Shown: positions 1 to 8,111 of the stretch, piece after piece
Layout: the number at the start of each line of letters is the position of its first letter
Position numbering within the stretch: position 1 is the first letter of the stretch
DNA from: Cognaticolwellia aestuarii
Lineage (GTDB): Bacteria; Pseudomonadota; Gammaproteobacteria; Enterobacterales; Alteromonadaceae
NCBI RefSeq assembly: GCF_002000025.1
Contig: NZ_MUZV01000019.1
Location: 1-49,030, forward strand
Reading direction: 5' to 3'
DNA length: 49,030 nucleotides
The notes under the pieces: generated by a model
The model's input: only the letters and a program-made list of their open reading frames with translations
Database searches by the model: none
What the model was told of the DNA's origin: nothing
Translations under genes and position numbers: made by a program

Positions 1-510
1 ACTGTTGCAGGCACAACCTATGCGATCGGCTCAACCGCGGTATTAGCAGAAGGTGAGTTAACCTTAAATGCTGATGGTAGTTACAGTTTTGTACCGAATG
101 CAAATTATAACGGCCCAGTCCCGGTCGTCACCTATACGGTGGTGGATGGTGTCGGTGATGCAACAGATTCAACCTTAACTATTTCAGTGACGCCAGTGTC
201 TGATTTACTTGATGATAGTGAAGTGGTCAGTGTTGCAGAAGATACAACAGCCACCGGTAATGTCTTAGATAATGCGAGTAGCACTGATGGCCCATTGTCG
301 ATCACCGAATTCAGTATTGGTGGTGTGACTTATACTATTGGCTCAACTGCGGTAGTAGCGGAAGGTGAGTTAACCTTAAATGCTGATGGTAGTTACAGTT
401 TCGTACCAAATGCAAATTACAATGGCCCCGTACCGGTCGTCACGTATACGGTGCTAGATGGTGTCGGTGATGCAACAGATTCGACGTTAACTATTTCAGT
501 GACACCGATC
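1..510 (+). repeat. 312-bp tandem repeat in adhesin gene
   Basis: The block starting gaaggtgagttaacc at 49 recurs at 361, giving a 312-bp period. Flanking blocks encoding YNGPVPVVTYTV and GVGDATDSTLTISVTP recur at the same spacing. The first copy is cut by the window edge, so more copies probably lie upstream. Near-identity at DNA level suggests recent amplification or homogenisation. Confidence 0.85.
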
Positions 511-1683
511 AACGACGCACCATTAGCAACAGATGATAGTTTTGTTGTTGAAGAAGGAGGTATCGTAACGGGTAATATTATTAGTCATGATGATGGTGAC
601 GGTATAATTGATAATGATGGTGGTGATGGTTCAGTATTGCTAATAACGCAAGTTAACGGTGTAGATCTAGTATTTGATGCTAATGGTAATGCAACAATTA
701 GTATTGATGGTGGCATTTTAATTATTAATGCACAAGGTGACTTCTCATATGAGAATAGTCAAGGTTTTATTAACAACTCTAGTTATCCTAGTTTTGATTA
801 TACTTTAAGTGATGGAACAGATATTGATATTGCCACAGTGACTATTACGGTGAGTGATACGTCACCTGATGCTGTAGATGATAATAATTATATTTCATAC
901 TACGACAATAATGGCTTAAGTATTGGCCGCGGCGTTCGAGGCAATATAATTAACCGAGCTAGTTCGGGTGATAGGTCGGACTCATCCGACGATGGTACTA
1001 TTACTTTGACACAAATTGAATATGAAGGGCAGATGTATGTGTTTGATTCCAATCATACGTCTTTTACAATAGTGACTGATTTTGGTACGTTAGTTATTAA
1101 TGATACTGGAGCTTATACCTTCAGATTAGCATCAGGTATAGATATTAATATTATTCCTCCATTGTTACAATTTACCTATACCATACAAGATGGTGATGCG
1201 TTAAGCCCTGAAACTGATGAAGCAACACTAACGATCAACCTCACTCATCGAGTATCTAGCAATAACCTAGAAGATCCCACATCTTCTGATGGTGCACTTA
1301 TTGATTTATCTGCCAGTGAACATAATGCTGACGTTGTACTCAATCCTGAGATAGTATTAGTTAATACTAATGATGAATATGTCATTGAATATGACTTAGA
1401 TGATTTACTAATCGAAGAAACTAATATCAACTTTGAGGAGTCTATAACGATTGTCGATACTTCAGCAGATAGCGGGTTAGATTTAGCTGGAGGCAATGAG
1501 AGTATTGATTTGCCTATTGACGATTTAATCGAAGTAGAGAGCGTGGAGAATATTGTAGGAGAGTTTGATATTGTTCCTATTGTAACTAATAGTTTCTTAG
1601 ACAAAGGTGCAACACTTATCAGTGATACACCTCCAGAGGCTACACCATTACCAATTGATCTTGACCCTATAGATACTTTATAA
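1..1683 (+). CDS. Large repeat adhesin, C-terminal part (5' end outside window)
   Basis: The frame is open from base 1 to TAA at 1681-1683, so this is the last 560 residues of a longer protein. It starts in cadherin-like/tandem-95 type repeats, each with a conserved TLNADGSYSF core and ending in TLTISVTP. Two successive units are nearly identical with a 312-bp (104-residue) period, and further diverged beta-rich modules follow to about residue 415. The last 145 residues are very acidic and almost free of Lys and Arg. I see no GGxGxDxxx RTX nonapeptides, which are usual near the C-terminus of LapA-type substrates. The T1SS, lapG and lapD genes directly downstream make it the probable LapA/BpfA-like cell-surface substrate of that system. 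The LapG cleavage site would be N-terminal and is not in view. Function is inferred from repeats and context. Confidence 0.85.
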   Translation, partial: TVAGTTYAIGSTAVLAEGELTLNADGSYSFVPNANYNGPVPVVTYTVVDGVGDATDSTLTISVTPVSDLLDDSEVVSVAEDTTATGNVLDNASSTDGPLSITEFSIGGVTYTIGSTAVVAEGELTLNADGSYSFVPNANYNGPVPVVTYTVLDGVGDATDSTLTISVTPINDAPLATDDSFVVEEGGIVTGNIISHDDGDGIIDNDGGDGSVLLITQVNGVDLVFDANGNATISIDGGILIINAQGDFSYENSQGFINNSSYPSFDYTLSDGTDIDIATVTITVSDTSPDAVDDNNYISYYDNNGLSIGRGVRGNIINRASSGDRSDSSDDGTITLTQIEYEGQMYVFDSNHTSFTIVTDFGTLVINDTGAYTFRLASGIDINIIPPLLQFTYTIQDGDALSPETDEATLTINLTHRVSSNNLEDPTSSDGALIDLSASEHNADVVLNPEIVLVNTNDEYVIEYDLDDLLIEETNINFEESITIVDTSADSGLDLAGGNESIDLPIDDLIEVESVENIVGEFDIVPIVTNSFLDKGATLISDTPPEATPLPIDLDPIDTL

Positions 1684-1716
1684 TCGAAAAGAGAATATTT
1701 GTAAATGATTTCAATG

Positions 1717-1762
1717 GTCTAATGATATAGTATATTAATATGTCATTAGACTGTCGTTTGTT
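1717..1762 (+). terminator. Hairpin between adhesin and ABC transporter genes
   Basis: Arms gtctaatga (1717-1725) and tcattagac (1743-1751) are perfectly complementary across a 17-nt AT-rich loop. A T-rich stretch follows (gtttgtttt). It may terminate or attenuate transcription after the adhesin gene, lowering expression of the secretion genes relative to their substrate. Confidence 0.45.
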
Positions 1763-1781
1763 TTAAAGGATCAAATAATTC

Positions 1782-3956
1782 GTGCAATCAACTGTATCAC
1801 CATCAAGTCAATGGAAAATTCACGCTTCTCAAAAATTAGGTGTCGATCCGTTATTAGATAGCCTTGTACTGCTAACTGAGCATTTTGGTAATCCATGTTC
1901 TGCTGATGCACTTTCTGCTGGCTTGCCTCTTACAAGTACAAACTTAACACCTGAGCTTTTACCACAAGCAGCATCTCGTGCTGGTTTAAGTGCAAAACTT
2001 GTGCGTAAAGGTTTGAATGAATTACCTTCCATGCTCCTTCCTTGCATTCTAATGCTAAAAAATAAAAAAGCCTTAGTTCTTCAAGAGCTCGATAGTGAAA
2101 AAAATGAAGCGATTGTTTCTTTACCTGAAACAGGAGGTAAAGCGCAACTGACTATTGAAGAATTGGAATCAAACTTTGTAGGCTATTTATTTTTAATTAA
2201 ACAGCAATACAGAGGTGACAGAAACTTTGACGTTCATATTGAGAACTCCAATGAACATTGGTTGTGGCAAAAAATTAAAAATACATCATCAATTTACCGT
2301 GATGTAATCATTGCATCGGTAATGATAAACCTATTTGCGTTAGTTTTACCTCTCTTTATCATGAATATTTATGACAAAGTAGTACCTAACTTAGCTTTCG
2401 AGTCACTTTGGGTATTAGCTGTTGGTGCCACTATCGCTTACATATTTGACTTGATTTTAAAACAATTACGCGCTTATTTGATTGATGTGGCAGGAAAGAA
2501 AATTGATATTGAAGTATCTTCGAAATTGTTTTCTAAAGTCATTGGCGCTCCACTTGAAAAGCGATCGTTAAGTGTTGGAGGTATGGCGAAACAACTCAGC
2601 GAGTTTGATAGTATCAGAGAATTTTTGTCTTCTGCGACAATCAGTGCTTTAGTTGATTTACCTTTTGCTATTCTTTTTATGCTATGTATTTGGTTAGTTT
2701 CTGGTGATCTTGTGATGTTCCCACTCATAGCTTCAGTCTTGATCATCGGTTACACCTTACTAAATCAATCTAAGTTGCGTAAAGCTATAGATGAAAGTAA
2801 CCGCTTTTCTAGCCTGCGACATGGGCATCTAATTGAATGTTTGAGTTCCTTAGAATCCATTAAAGCAAATGGTGCTGAAGGTGTTGTACAAAATGCATGG
2901 CAACAGATGATTGGGCATACAGCAACCTGGTTACTTAAATCTAAAATGATCACTAACTCAGTATTAAATTTTGCTAGTTTTATTGTGCAAATATCTATCA
3001 TTTGTGTTGTAGTTTTGGGGGTTTACCGTGTATCAGATAACTTAATTTCAATGGGGGGAATTATTGCTGCAGTGATGTTAACTGGCAGAGCGATATCACC
3101 TATTGCAAAACTTGCAGGTCTAATGACTCGCTCAAATCAAACTTTCAGTGCACTAAAGCAGCTTGATACATTAATGGCTCAAGAAGGTGAATTTGAAGAT
3201 AAAGCGCACTTAGTTAGTCGTACAACACTGTCGGGCAGTATAAGTGCAGATAATATTAGTTTTACCTACCCCAGTAGCGATCAGCGCTCTTTACACTCAA
3301 TGTCACTAAACATCAAACCGGGAGAAAAAATAGCAATTGTTGGTCATAATGGCTCAGGTAAGACTACTTTAGCAAAGTTATTGTTAGGTCTATATCAGCC
3401 AACGAAAGGTACAATACAATTTGATGGTTTAAATCATCATCAAATTCATCCCAGTGATTTGCGCCGTAATGTTGGCTATTTACCCCAAGACATAACACTA
3501 TTTCACGGCACTATACGTGATAATATTCTTTTTGGTACCCGACAAGTCACTGAATATCAATTGATAAGAGCTGTGCAGCTCTCGGGTGTTAGTGTGTTCA
3601 CAGACAATGATAGCCAAGGACTCGATCAACAAGTAGGAGAAAGTGGTAGTTCATTATCTCGTGGTCAGAGACAATCGATTGTTTTAGCAAGGGCGATACT
3701 CAACTCGCCTCAAATTTTACTATTAGATGAGCCTACAGCCAGCCTCGACGCACGGGCAGAAAAGCAATTTATTCAATCTATCAATGCGACAGCTCAAAAT
3801 AGAACGATGTTGTTAATTACACATAAAATGGATCTGTTAAAGTTAGTTGATCGTATACTTGTTTTAGAAAAAGGAAAGTTAATTATTGATGGTCCAAAAG
3901 ATGCCGTGTTAACGCAACTAAAAGCAGGTAAATTTAATCAAGAGTTAAACACATGA
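1782..3956 (+). CDS. lapB: Type I secretion ABC transporter/permease, LapB-like
   Basis: This 724-residue inner-membrane exporter should energise secretion of the upstream adhesin. Residues 1-130 look like a C39-peptidase-like domain. I see no convincing catalytic Cys-His pair there, as expected for LapB/RtxB-type exporters that do not cleave a leader. A six-helix transmembrane domain spans roughly 165-440. The ATPase domain has Walker A GHNGSGKTT near residue 521, signature LSRGQRQ near 624 and Walker B ILLLDEPTASLD near 645. The start is GTG at 1782, behind an AAAGGA element. The stop overlaps the next ATG (ATGA), indicating translational coupling with the adaptor. The family call is firm, and the substrate is inferred from position. 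Confidence 0.93.
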   Translation: MQSTVSPSSQWKIHASQKLGVDPLLDSLVLLTEHFGNPCSADALSAGLPLTSTNLTPELLPQAASRAGLSAKLVRKGLNELPSMLLPCILMLKNKKALVLQELDSEKNEAIVSLPETGGKAQLTIEELESNFVGYLFLIKQQYRGDRNFDVHIENSNEHWLWQKIKNTSSIYRDVIIASVMINLFALVLPLFIMNIYDKVVPNLAFESLWVLAVGATIAYIFDLILKQLRAYLIDVAGKKIDIEVSSKLFSKVIGAPLEKRSLSVGGMAKQLSEFDSIREFLSSATISALVDLPFAILFMLCIWLVSGDLVMFPLIASVLIIGYTLLNQSKLRKAIDESNRFSSLRHGHLIECLSSLESIKANGAEGVVQNAWQQMIGHTATWLLKSKMITNSVLNFASFIVQISIICVVVLGVYRVSDNLISMGGIIAAVMLTGRAISPIAKLAGLMTRSNQTFSALKQLDTLMAQEGEFEDKAHLVSRTTLSGSISADNISFTYPSSDQRSLHSMSLNIKPGEKIAIVGHNGSGKTTLAKLLLGLYQPTKGTIQFDGLNHHQIHPSDLRRNVGYLPQDITLFHGTIRDNILFGTRQVTEYQLIRAVQLSGVSVFTDNDSQGLDQQVGESGSSLSRGQRQSIVLARAILNSPQILLLDEPTASLDARAEKQFIQSINATAQNRTMLLITHKMDLLKLVDRILVLEKGKLIIDGPKDAVLTQLKAGKFNQELNT

Positions 3957-5326
3957 AAGTTAGTCAACAAGATCTAGAAATGGCTGATGATGTTTATGGG
4001 GCTCTGTTAACAGAAGTACCAAGTTTGCATCGTTTAACGATTTGGGCAATGGCCGCGTTGATTATATGTTTTTTGATTTGGGCATATTTTTCGGCACTAC
4101 AACAAGTCACCTCAGGTACGGGAAAAGTAATCCCTTCTACACAAGTACAAATTATTCAAAGTCTAGATGGTGGAGTATTGCAAAAACTTTTTGTGCAAGA
4201 AGGTATGCAGGTCAAGAAAAATCAACCAATCGCTAGTATTGATGACACGCGTTTCAGATCTGATTTTGCAGAACAAAAGCAAGAAGTCGATAGTTTAAGA
4301 GCTAATGTTATTCGACTTCGAGCTGAACTATCGAGTATCTTAATAGGTAATAATACCCAATGGCAGCGACAAATAGAAATCAAAAAAAATATTCCAGTTT
4401 ATCCGAAAGACTTGGAACAAAACGCACAATTGCTGGTGGTAAGACAAAAAGAAGAATACTCTGAAAGACTTGATAATTTAATTAACCAACTCGCTATTCA
4501 AGAGCAAAAAATACAACAAAAAGAGCAAGAAGTAGAAGAACTAAACTCAAAAATTAGTACACTACAGATTAGTTATAAAATAGCTAATAAAGAACTTGAT
4601 TTGACTAAGCCGTTAGCAGAGAAGAATATAGTTTCAAAAATTGAACTTTATAAATTAGAACGTAGTGTCAATGATCTTAAAGGCGAGTTAAGTGCCGTAC
4701 AATTGTTATCTCCTAAGTTAAAATCAGCTTTGCAAGAGTCGATATTAAATCGCAGAGAAACAGTGCTGGTGTATAGATCGGAAACAAGAGCTGAGCTTAA
4801 TGAATTACAAAACAAATTATCGCGAATTAATGAATCACAAGTCGGTGCACAGGATAAGGTTACTAAAGCATTAATATTATCTCCTGTTGTAGGGACAATT
4901 AAAACAATAAAAATAAATACCTTAGGTGGTGTTATAAAGCCTGGAGAAACAATAGCTGAAATTGTTCCAACAGAAGATAAACTGATGATCGAAGCAAAAA
5001 TAAAGCCACGTGATATTGGGTTTATTTATCCTGGTTTACCTGCAGTTGTAAAAATCACTGCTTATGACTTTGCACGTTATGGCGGTTTAACGGGTAAAGT
5101 TGAACATATCAGTGCCGACACAACACTTGATGAAGACGGTAACAGTTTTTATTTGATAAGGGTTCGTACACAAGCATCAAGCATTAAAAATAAGCAAGGG
5201 GAAGAAATGCCTATTATTCCAGGTATGTTAACACAAGTTGATGTGATCACAGGTAAACGAACAATTTTGGAATATATCTTAAATCCTATATTAAGGGCGA
5301 ATGAAGCCGCGCTAAGAGAACGATAA
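3953..5326 (+). CDS. lapC: HlyD-family type I secretion membrane-fusion protein, LapC-like
   Basis: This 457-residue periplasmic adaptor links the ABC transporter to the outer-membrane channel. A short cytoplasmic N-terminus is followed by one membrane helix near residues 27-48 (a run of Trp, Ala, Leu and Ile). A lipoyl-type half (VIPSTQVQIIQSLDGG) follows, then a long coiled coil rich in Gln, Glu and Lys at about 95-300. The second lipoyl half (LILSPVVGTIKTI) and the C-terminal beta domain typical of HlyD/AprE/LapC proteins complete it. It overlaps the stop of the upstream ABC gene by 4 bp, and the TolC-like gene starts 35 bp downstream. Length and domain order match T1SS adaptors. Confidence 0.93.
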   Translation: MKVSQQDLEMADDVYGALLTEVPSLHRLTIWAMAALIICFLIWAYFSALQQVTSGTGKVIPSTQVQIIQSLDGGVLQKLFVQEGMQVKKNQPIASIDDTRFRSDFAEQKQEVDSLRANVIRLRAELSSILIGNNTQWQRQIEIKKNIPVYPKDLEQNAQLLVVRQKEEYSERLDNLINQLAIQEQKIQQKEQEVEELNSKISTLQISYKIANKELDLTKPLAEKNIVSKIELYKLERSVNDLKGELSAVQLLSPKLKSALQESILNRRETVLVYRSETRAELNELQNKLSRINESQVGAQDKVTKALILSPVVGTIKTIKINTLGGVIKPGETIAEIVPTEDKLMIEAKIKPRDIGFIYPGLPAVVKITAYDFARYGGLTGKVEHISADTTLDEDGNSFYLIRVRTQASSIKNKQGEEMPIIPGMLTQVDVITGKRTILEYILNPILRANEAALRER

Positions 5327-5361
5327 CGCTTAATTAATAATAAGAAAAGTATGGAACATTT

Positions 5362-6759
5362 ATGAATAGCTTTATGTTTATTTTAAATAAAAAAACAATA
5401 TTGAGTGTGTTAGCTTTATCCTCATTCTACTCTGTCAATCTCAATGCGCAGAGCTTAGAACAAGCCGTTGCTAGTGCACTCGATAGTCATCCTGATATAC
5501 GTCAAGCTTTTGCACGCTTTAAAGCGAAAGAAGAAGATGTTAATCGCGCATCTGCAGGTTATTTACCGACTATTGACCTAACGGCAGGCTATGGCTATGA
5601 GTATACAGATACCCCTTCAAATAGAAGATCTAACGATACTGGAAAAACAGAATTAGCCCGTGGTGAATTTGGTCTGAGTATTAAGCAAATATTGTTTGAT
5701 GGTATGTATACCAGTAGTGAAGTCGATCGTACTATGTTTGAAGCAAGCGCAGAGCAATGGACATTACTCGCTAGTGCTGAAGATCTTGCTTTACAAGTAA
5801 GTAAAGCCTATTTGAACTACCTCAAAACAGATCAGTTGATTAAGTTATCAGAAAACAACATTGCATCGCATCAAGAAATTTATGAGCAAATAAAAGAACG
5901 AACAGATTCTGGGTTAGGTAATATTGCTGACTTGTCGCAGGTAACTGGTCGTTTAGCACGAGCTCAGTCGAATATGATATCAGCGCGTAATAATCACCTT
6001 GATGCCAAAACACAATTTATCCGTTTAACTAACGTACAACCAGAAAATCTTGTGTTACCAGTACCTGATGCCAATATGTTACCAAAAGATAAAAGCACTG
6101 GCTTAAGTTTAGCGATTAAGACTCATCCTGTGATCAAATCAGCTCAACAAGATATTAAAGCAGCAAGCTCATTTAAAACCGCAGTGCAATCTAATTATTT
6201 TCCAAAATTATCATTAGAGTTAGCAGCTAATTCTGATAATGATATTGCCGGAGAGAGCGGTATAAATAGACTTGGCCCCGATGTTGGAGGACACAGAAAT
6301 GATGTCACTGCAATGGTGCGATTAAGGTATAACTTTTACTCTGGAGGTAAAGACATCGCTAATGAACGAAGTGCAGCCTATAAAGTATCAGAAGCTAAAG
6401 AAATTAATTATAGCGCTCATCGTCAAGTCACTGAAAGTTTTGGTTTAGCATGGAATGCTTTTGAAATGTTAGCCTTACAAAAAAAATATATTAAACAACA
6501 CGTTATTACAGCTAAAGATACCCAAGTGGCTTATAAGCAGCAGTTTAATATTGGCCAACGAAACCTATTGGATTTACTTGATACAGAAAATGAATTGTTT
6601 CAAGCACGTAAAGACTATTTAGATGCTAGTTTTAATGAATTAAGTGCTAGGTATCGCTTATTAAATGCAACAGGGCAGTTACTCGATTCATTAAGAGTAA
6701 CGCGATCATCGGCTTGGAAAGGCGAACATGAATATGGGCAAGGAGCATACCATGAATAA
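5362..6759 (+). CDS. TolC-family outer-membrane channel of the type I secretion system, LapE/AggA-like
   Basis: This 465-residue protein has a signal peptide ending near the Asn-Ala-Gln of SVNLNAQSLEQAV. Two outer-membrane-efflux repeats follow, with typical TolC/AggA features: YLPTIDLTAGYGYEYTD in the first half, and LRYNFYSGG plus a YKQQFNIGQRNLLDLLDTEN segment in the second. It should form the trimeric channel through which the adhesin passes and in which it may be held. In Lap systems the adhesin is anchored through LapE until LapG cleaves it. It is the third gene of a tight cluster, and its last 8 bp overlap the start chosen for the next gene. Confidence 0.92.
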   Translation: MNSFMFILNKKTILSVLALSSFYSVNLNAQSLEQAVASALDSHPDIRQAFARFKAKEEDVNRASAGYLPTIDLTAGYGYEYTDTPSNRRSNDTGKTELARGEFGLSIKQILFDGMYTSSEVDRTMFEASAEQWTLLASAEDLALQVSKAYLNYLKTDQLIKLSENNIASHQEIYEQIKERTDSGLGNIADLSQVTGRLARAQSNMISARNNHLDAKTQFIRLTNVQPENLVLPVPDANMLPKDKSTGLSLAIKTHPVIKSAQQDIKAASSFKTAVQSNYFPKLSLELAANSDNDIAGESGINRLGPDVGGHRNDVTAMVRLRYNFYSGGKDIANERSAAYKVSEAKEINYSAHRQVTESFGLAWNAFEMLALQKKYIKQHVITAKDTQVAYKQQFNIGQRNLLDLLDTENELFQARKDYLDASFNELSARYRLLNATGQLLDSLRVTRSSAWKGEHEYGQGAYHE

Positions 6760-7390
6760 ACTTGCATTGACCGAGCAAATAACCCGGTGTAAATATTTAT
6801 CAATTATATTTAGCGCAATATTTATTATTGGTTGTGCTGATACTCATATCGTGACCTTAAAGGCACCTGTTGAGCAATTACAAAATTTGGATGATTATGA
6901 TAACGATGGAGTTATTAAAGCGCGTGATAAATGTGCTGAAACTCTACTGGGAGCAGCTATCAATAATGATGGTTGTGGTATCAAAAATGCTCAAATTGTT
7001 CCTTTTGAAGTCGATATCAAATTCGCTAATAATTCTTTTGTGATCCCGAATTCAGCTTATATAGAAATACAAAAATTAGCTAAAATCTTGAATGAACAAC
7101 AAGACATTAATATTTTAATTGAAGGACATAGTAGTAAGATAGGCAGTGCATTAGTTAATAAAACTTTATCTGAAAATCGTGCAAAAGCTGTGGCAAACAT
7201 TTTGATAAATGACTTTGATATTGATGAGGCACGAGTTTCTTCAATTGGTTATGGTTATGAACGTCTGAAAAAAGTTGGAGACAGCGAAGAATCGCATGCA
7301 GAAAATCGTCGTATTATGGCCAATTTATCATATACGAAAAATGTTGATGAAATTAAATGGACCATCTATACGGTAGATGAAACTAATTAA
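6752..7390 (+). CDS. OmpA-like peptidoglycan-binding lipoprotein of the adhesin locus
   Basis: I chose ATG at 6752 rather than the upstream in-frame ATG at 6728 because AAGGAG lies just ahead of it. The product then starts MNKLALTEQI and has 212 residues. A lipobox (FIIGC) predicts an outer-membrane lipoprotein. A TSP3-like Asp-rich stretch (DDYDNDGVIKARDKC) is followed by an OmpA C-terminal domain (IEGHSSKIGSALVNKTLSENRAKAVANIL), which normally binds peptidoglycan. Shewanella bpf loci have an OmpA-like gene in the same place between aggA and bpfG (recalled, not checked). A role in anchoring or stabilising the adhesin-channel complex is inference. Confidence 0.88.
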   Translation: MNKLALTEQITRCKYLSIIFSAIFIIGCADTHIVTLKAPVEQLQNLDDYDNDGVIKARDKCAETLLGAAINNDGCGIKNAQIVPFEVDIKFANNSFVIPNSAYIEIQKLAKILNEQQDINILIEGHSSKIGSALVNKTLSENRAKAVANILINDFDIDEARVSSIGYGYERLKKVGDSEESHAENRRIMANLSYTKNVDEIKWTIYTVDETN

Positions 7391-7396
7391 CTTTTA

Positions 7397-8107
7397 ATGA
7401 TTGATATAAAAGCAAAAAAAACCTTAAGCTTGATGTTGTCTAGCTATATGCTTTTGATAACGCTGTTGTGCGCAAGGGATATTTTTGCTCAAGCTACTCA
7501 AACCCTCGATGAGAAAAAAATCATTTTATCGCTAGAAGAACATTATGGTAAAAGGGCGAGTAAAAGAGGAAAGGCTTGGTTTAAATTAATGCGAAATAAC
7601 ATTGATACTTCAGCGCAAGAGAACTTATCGAAAGTAAATCAATTTTTCAATATGTTTAGGTTTATTGATGACAGTAAACTTTGGGGGGTCAGTAATTATT
7701 GGGCGACCCCTATTGAGTTTATTGGTGTTAATGGCGGAGATTGTGAAGATTACTCTATTGCCAAATACTTCACATTATTGGAACTAGGTATACCAGATGA
7801 AAAGATGAGGATCACTATGGTTAAAGCGATAGAACTAAATCAGTATCATATGGTGCTAGCATATTATGAAACACCAAGTGCCATGCCATTAATCTTAGAT
7901 AATCTTGATGGCAATATTAAACCGGCGAGTGAGCGTAACGATTTGATCCCCATCTATAGCTTTAATGCAAGTCAGCTTTGGCTAAATAAAGAAAAAGGAC
8001 GTGGGATCCTTAGCGGAAATTCTTCACAACTCAAGCTTTGGCAAAACTTGAGACAGCGTATAAACAGTGCAAAACTGAAACAACCTAAGTTAAAAACGGA
8101 GTTTTAA
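7397..8107 (+). CDS. lapG: LapG-type periplasmic cysteine protease (BTLCP, transglutaminase-like)
   Basis: This 236-residue protein has a signal peptide at about residues 10-32 (LMLSSYMLLITLLCARDIFAQA). It carries the catalytic triad of bacterial transglutaminase-like cysteine proteases: Cys116 in NGGDCEDYS, His151 in QYHMVLAYY and Asp168 in LILDNLDG. The spacings (35 and 17 residues) are close to those of Pseudomonas LapG. In Lap systems LapG cuts the N-terminal retention module of the adhesin and releases the cell from the surface when c-di-GMP is low. It starts 6 bp after the OmpA-like gene and ends 4 bp before lapD, so the three are surely co-transcribed. Confidence 0.94.
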   Translation: MIDIKAKKTLSLMLSSYMLLITLLCARDIFAQATQTLDEKKIILSLEEHYGKRASKRGKAWFKLMRNNIDTSAQENLSKVNQFFNMFRFIDDSKLWGVSNYWATPIEFIGVNGGDCEDYSIAKYFTLLELGIPDEKMRITMVKAIELNQYHMVLAYYETPSAMPLILDNLDGNIKPASERNDLIPIYSFNASQLWLNKEKGRGILSGNSSQLKLWQNLRQRINSAKLKQPKLKTEF

Positions 8108-8111
8108 GAAT

